Shown one piece after another: positions 63,671 to 64,000 of a stretch of 64,000 nt of DNA. Position 1 is the stretch's first letter. Each line of letters begins with the position of its first letter. Location: positions 4,340,001 to 4,404,000 of the forward strand of contig OY970387.1 in assembly GCA_963719485.1 (NCBI GenBank), in the 5' to 3' direction. The notes beneath the pieces were generated by a model that saw only the letters and a list, made by a program, of their open reading frames with translations, was not told the DNA's origin and ran no database searches. The translations under genes were made by a program, and so were the position numbers. Source of the stretch: Bog-473 sp963719485 (GTDB lineage Bacteria > Actinomycetota > Acidimicrobiia > Acidimicrobiales > RAAP-2).

Positions 63671-64000
63671 TCAGGCCCCGCTGCCGCCGCGCGGATCGTC
63701 TTCCGTCGACCCGGTCTCCCCCTCGGCGCTGCCGGAGATCTGGCGCTGGAAGACCTCCTTGGCCTGGCGCATGAAGTCGCGCACGATGGCGAGCTCGTCG
63801 GCCTTGAAGCGCTGAGCCACCTGGCGCATCTCCTCGGCGACCGGCTGCTGCAGGCCCTGCAGCCGTTGGCGGGTCGCCGGGACGATCTCGACCCAGACCC
63901 GGCGGCGGTCCTCGGTGTCGCGCCGCCGTGTCACCATGCCCGCCGCCTCGAGGCGGTCCAGGATAAAGGTGACCGCCCCAGTGGTCAGGCCGCTCTCCTC
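63671..64000 (-). CDS. MarR-family regulator (partial, start outside the window)
   Basis: The frame enters from the window edge with GLTTGAVTFILDRLEAAGMVTRRRDTEDRRRVWVEI, the recognition helix and wing of MarR proteins including the DxRR motif. It ends after a helical dimerisation segment with a Ser/Glu/Gly-rich tail. It is upstream of ppdK on the same strand. Confidence 0.88.
   Translation of the reverse strand, partial: EESGLTTGAVTFILDRLEAAGMVTRRRDTEDRRRVWVEIVPATRQRLQGLQQPVAEEMRQVAQRFKADELAIVRDFMRQAKEVFQRQISGSAEGETGSTEDDPRGGSGA

Overview
The window is high-GC DNA from an actinomycete. The right end (56.1-64 kb) carries core genes in the order MarR-type regulator (partial), ppdK, secreted protein, dnaG, rpoD, tRNA-Asn, all leftward except one small membrane gene. 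That content fits Actinomycetota. Placement in class Acidimicrobiia is an inference, suggested by the repeat-containing secreted protein, and is not proven by the sequence.

Left end (0-4.7 kb): after a partial gene comes a structured RNA segment (a perfect 12-bp hairpin, a three-way junction, then a rho-independent-type terminator). It is followed by a dense rightward tRNA array: 26 tRNA-like genes in about 2.6 kb (632-3256), often with only 1 nt between the CCA end of one and the start of the next. The array reads 18 amino acids (His and Met absent). Several members have non-canonical anticodon loops (C33 instead of U33) or T-loops, one is clearly broken, and a 54-codon ORF with a strong ribosome-binding site sits inside it. 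Next to the array lies a decayed IS200/IS605-type element (internally deleted tnpA, frameshifted tnpB).

4.7-21.5 kb: accessory genes for redox and small-molecule chemistry and their regulators. They include a phospholipase D-like lipoprotein, a LuxR/MalT-type regulator divergent from an FMN reductase-MFS-monooxygenase-MBL cluster, a SnoaL-like gene plus MarR gene behind two tandem operator-like dyads, and a split PEP-dikinase-like pair in which the ATP-grasp protein carries a cyclic-nucleotide-binding domain.

21.5-56.1 kb: a candidate genomic island. The 3' half of the tRNA-Asn gene at 56.1 kb is duplicated (28 of 29 nt) in the same orientation at 21.48 kb, the geometry expected for integration downstream of a tRNA. 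No integrase is visible. The segment holds FtsH, MsrA, MsrB and a catalase (an oxidative or protein-damage set), three related alpha/beta hydrolases, large regulators (SARP, PucR, LuxR, GAF-LuxR), a translationally coupled tmoABCDE-type diiron monooxygenase operon with a MEDS-domain gene in front but no reductase gene, and a TetR/tautomerase/enoyl-CoA hydratase group controlled by a highly symmetric operator. Many fragments and single-base frameshifts occur, and one also interrupts the core gene ppdK, so sequencing indels must be considered alongside real decay.
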